Positions 12,936 through 14,001 of a stretch of DNA of 14,001 nt are shown here, piece after piece. Both the position numbers and the translations under genes were made by a program. This DNA comes from JANQKX01 sp039028695 (GTDB lineage: Bacteria; Pseudomonadota; Alphaproteobacteria; Kiloniellales; Kiloniellaceae). The stretch spans positions 1 to 14,001 of the forward strand of contig JBCCHN010000137.1 in NCBI GenBank assembly GCA_039028695.1, given 5' to 3'. The notes beneath the pieces are model-generated. The model made no database searches. It saw nothing but the letters and a program-made list of their open reading frames with translations, and was not told the DNA's origin. Every line of letters starts with the position of its first letter. Within the stretch, counting starts at the first letter, position 1.

Positions 12936-13562
12936 TCAATCCGCCCGACGCACAACGGCCGTGAGCAAGCCCGCCCCGATCAGAAAACCGGCGCCCAGAC
13001 GGTTGACCAGGCGCAAGGTTTGGGGCCGTTTGAAACGGCTCCGCAGGTGTCCGGCCATGACGGCCCAGACCGCGACGTTGGCCGCTGCCAAGACCAAGAA
13101 GGTTGCCTCTAAGATAGCAAACTGGATTAAGGCCGGCCGAGTTGGGTCGATGAACTGGGGCACGAAGGCCACGAAAAAGACGAGGCCCTTGGGGTTCAGC
13201 GCGGTCACGATAAAGGCGTTCCAGAACATGGTTCTTTTTGGCGTCTTGTCGGTCGCGGCCTCGAGCTCTGACAGCTCGGCCGGCGCCCGCCATAACTTGA
13301 TCCCTAACCAGATTAAGTAGGCAGCGCCCAGCAATTTTAGGCCCGTGAAGAGGGTAGACGATGCCGCAAGCACCGCCCCCGCCCCGAGCAGCGAGGCGGT
13401 CATGGCGGCAAAATCACCCAAAGCCACACCCGGCACCGTGGCCCAGCCGCTGGCCTTTCCGTGCCCTAGGGCATAGCTCACCACCAGCATCACAGTCGGC
13501 CCCGGCACCGCCAAGAGCGCGGAGCTGGCCAAAGCGAACGCAATCCAGATTTCAAGAGACAT
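12936..13562 (-). CDS. LysE/RhtB-family amino-acid exporter
   Basis: The 208-residue, about six-helix inner-membrane protein has the LysE/RhtB signature PGPTVMLVVSYALGHGKASG after helix 1, then GVALGD, the mid-protein segment LLGAAYLIWLGIKLWR, and NPKGLVFFVAFVPQF at the start of the second half. These exporters remove amino acids such as homoserine, threonine or lysine, driven by the proton gradient; the substrate here is not readable. The ATG at 13562 has AAGGAG about 9 nt upstream. The upstream GTG at 13586 would have no properly spaced ribosome site. It is the first gene of the minus-strand series and probably cotranscribed with the MFS gene. It diverges from the DUF1761 gene. Confidence 0.92.
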   Translation of the reverse strand: MSLEIWIAFALASSALLAVPGPTVMLVVSYALGHGKASGWATVPGVALGDFAAMTASLLGAGAVLAASSTLFTGLKLLGAAYLIWLGIKLWRAPAELSELEAATDKTPKRTMFWNAFIVTALNPKGLVFFVAFVPQFIDPTRPALIQFAILEATFLVLAAANVAVWAVMAGHLRSRFKRPQTLRLVNRLGAGFLIGAGLLTAVVRRAD

Positions 13563-13679
13563 GGGCGCGGGCTCCTTAAGGGTCACCTCCAGCTATTCTC
13601 TACAAATCCCCATCGACGCGCTTTTGGCAAGGCAAAAGGAACGGCCGCCGCTTAACATATTCGCCACAAGCCCCGACGA

Positions 13680-13709
13680 TTGAAAGGGGCAGCGCGCCCT
13701 TGCTATAAC
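13680..13709 (+). promoter_or_regulatory. Sigma70-type promoter of the DUF1761 gene
   Basis: TTGAAA (13680-13685) and TATAAC (13704-13709) are separated by 18 nt, giving 5/6-type matches on both hexamers. They lie 31 bp upstream of the ATG, with CAGGAGA at a proper distance before the start. This is the best promoter match in the window. Confidence 0.6.
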
Positions 13710-13740
13710 CAGGATTGGAAGGATCTGCAGGAGACGACCC

Positions 13741-14001
13741 ATGGATTTTGCCGGCATGAACTATCTGGCCGTGGTTGTGGCCGCCGCGGCGAGTTTTATC
13801 TTCGGCTCGGTCTATTACATGACCCTGGCCAAGGCCTGGCTGGCCGCCCAGGGCCGGACCAAAGAAGAATTCGAGGCGGCGAGCGGTAAATCGCCCCTGC
13901 CCTTTATCATCGCCGCCGTCGCTCAACTGGTCATGGCCTTCATGCTGGCCGGCGTTATCGGCCATCTGGGCGTGGGCCAAGTCACCCCGATCAACGGCAT
14001 C
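13741..14001 (+). CDS. DUF1761 membrane protein, 3' end beyond the window
   Basis: The first 87 codons are present without a stop. The N-terminus MDFAGMNYLAVVVAAAASF followed by IFGSVYYMTLAKAW is the usual start of DUF1761 proteins, small (about 130-150 residues) four-helix inner-membrane proteins of unknown function. Two membrane segments are seen here (about 8-27 and 54-75), joined by a charged loop GRTKEEFEAASGK. CAGGAGA lies about 6 nt before the ATG. It is divergent from the LysE-type gene with a 178-bp promoter region between. Confidence 0.85.
   Translation, partial: MDFAGMNYLAVVVAAAASFIFGSVYYMTLAKAWLAAQGRTKEEFEAASGKSPLPFIIAAVAQLVMAFMLAGVIGHLGVGQVTPINGI

Overview
The window looks like chromosomal DNA of a Gram-negative, GC-rich alphaproteobacterium, perhaps Rhodospirillales-like. 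This rests on high GC at third codon positions, a BacA/SbmA-family peptide transporter, RTX proteins with alphaproteobacterial-style modules, a lipobox lipoprotein, an AqpZ-type aquaporin, and DUF1761 and DUF4239 membrane proteins. The genus is inference. I see no tRNA, rRNA, CRISPR array, transposase or phage gene.

Layout, left to right. (1) At 1-2510 lie the 3' end of a cupin gene (+), then an unassigned lipoprotein gene and a RecF/OLD-like AAA ATPase gene, both on minus. (2) At 2706-4036 an Stf0-like sulfotransferase gene (+) runs head-on into a membrane-anchored staphylococcal-nuclease-like gene (-) that has lost most catalytic and metal-binding positions. (3) At 4037-7154 an AT-rich leader precedes two tandem RTX (calcium-binding, type I-secreted) genes. 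These share a diverged N-terminal domain and an almost identical last 188 bp, but have different centres. No type I exporter genes are in view. (4) 7155-7704 is a long gene-poor stretch, followed by a short SbmA/BacA transporter gene (7705-8709, +). (5) From 13562 down to 8725 five minus-strand genes follow one another: LysE/RhtB exporter, DHA2 MFS transporter, DUF4239 membrane protein, aquaporin Z and a secreted Sel1-repeat protein. The gaps of 59-228 bp suggest LysE-MFS form one unit and the others may have their own promoters. (6) A DUF1761 gene starts at 13741 behind a good sigma70-like promoter and runs off the window.

The common theme is the cell envelope: secreted RTX proteins, a possible sulfated glycan or lipid, a lipoprotein, water, peptide and amino-acid transport, and drug export. 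The most interesting region is the RTX pair, whose export signal appears recently duplicated or homogenised while the middles diverged. Three genes (2706, 4036, 7705) appear to use TTG starts. The strongest unexplained DNA structures are a long-armed inverted repeat at 2559-2602 and a 16-bp tandem repeat that contains the aqpZ stop codon.
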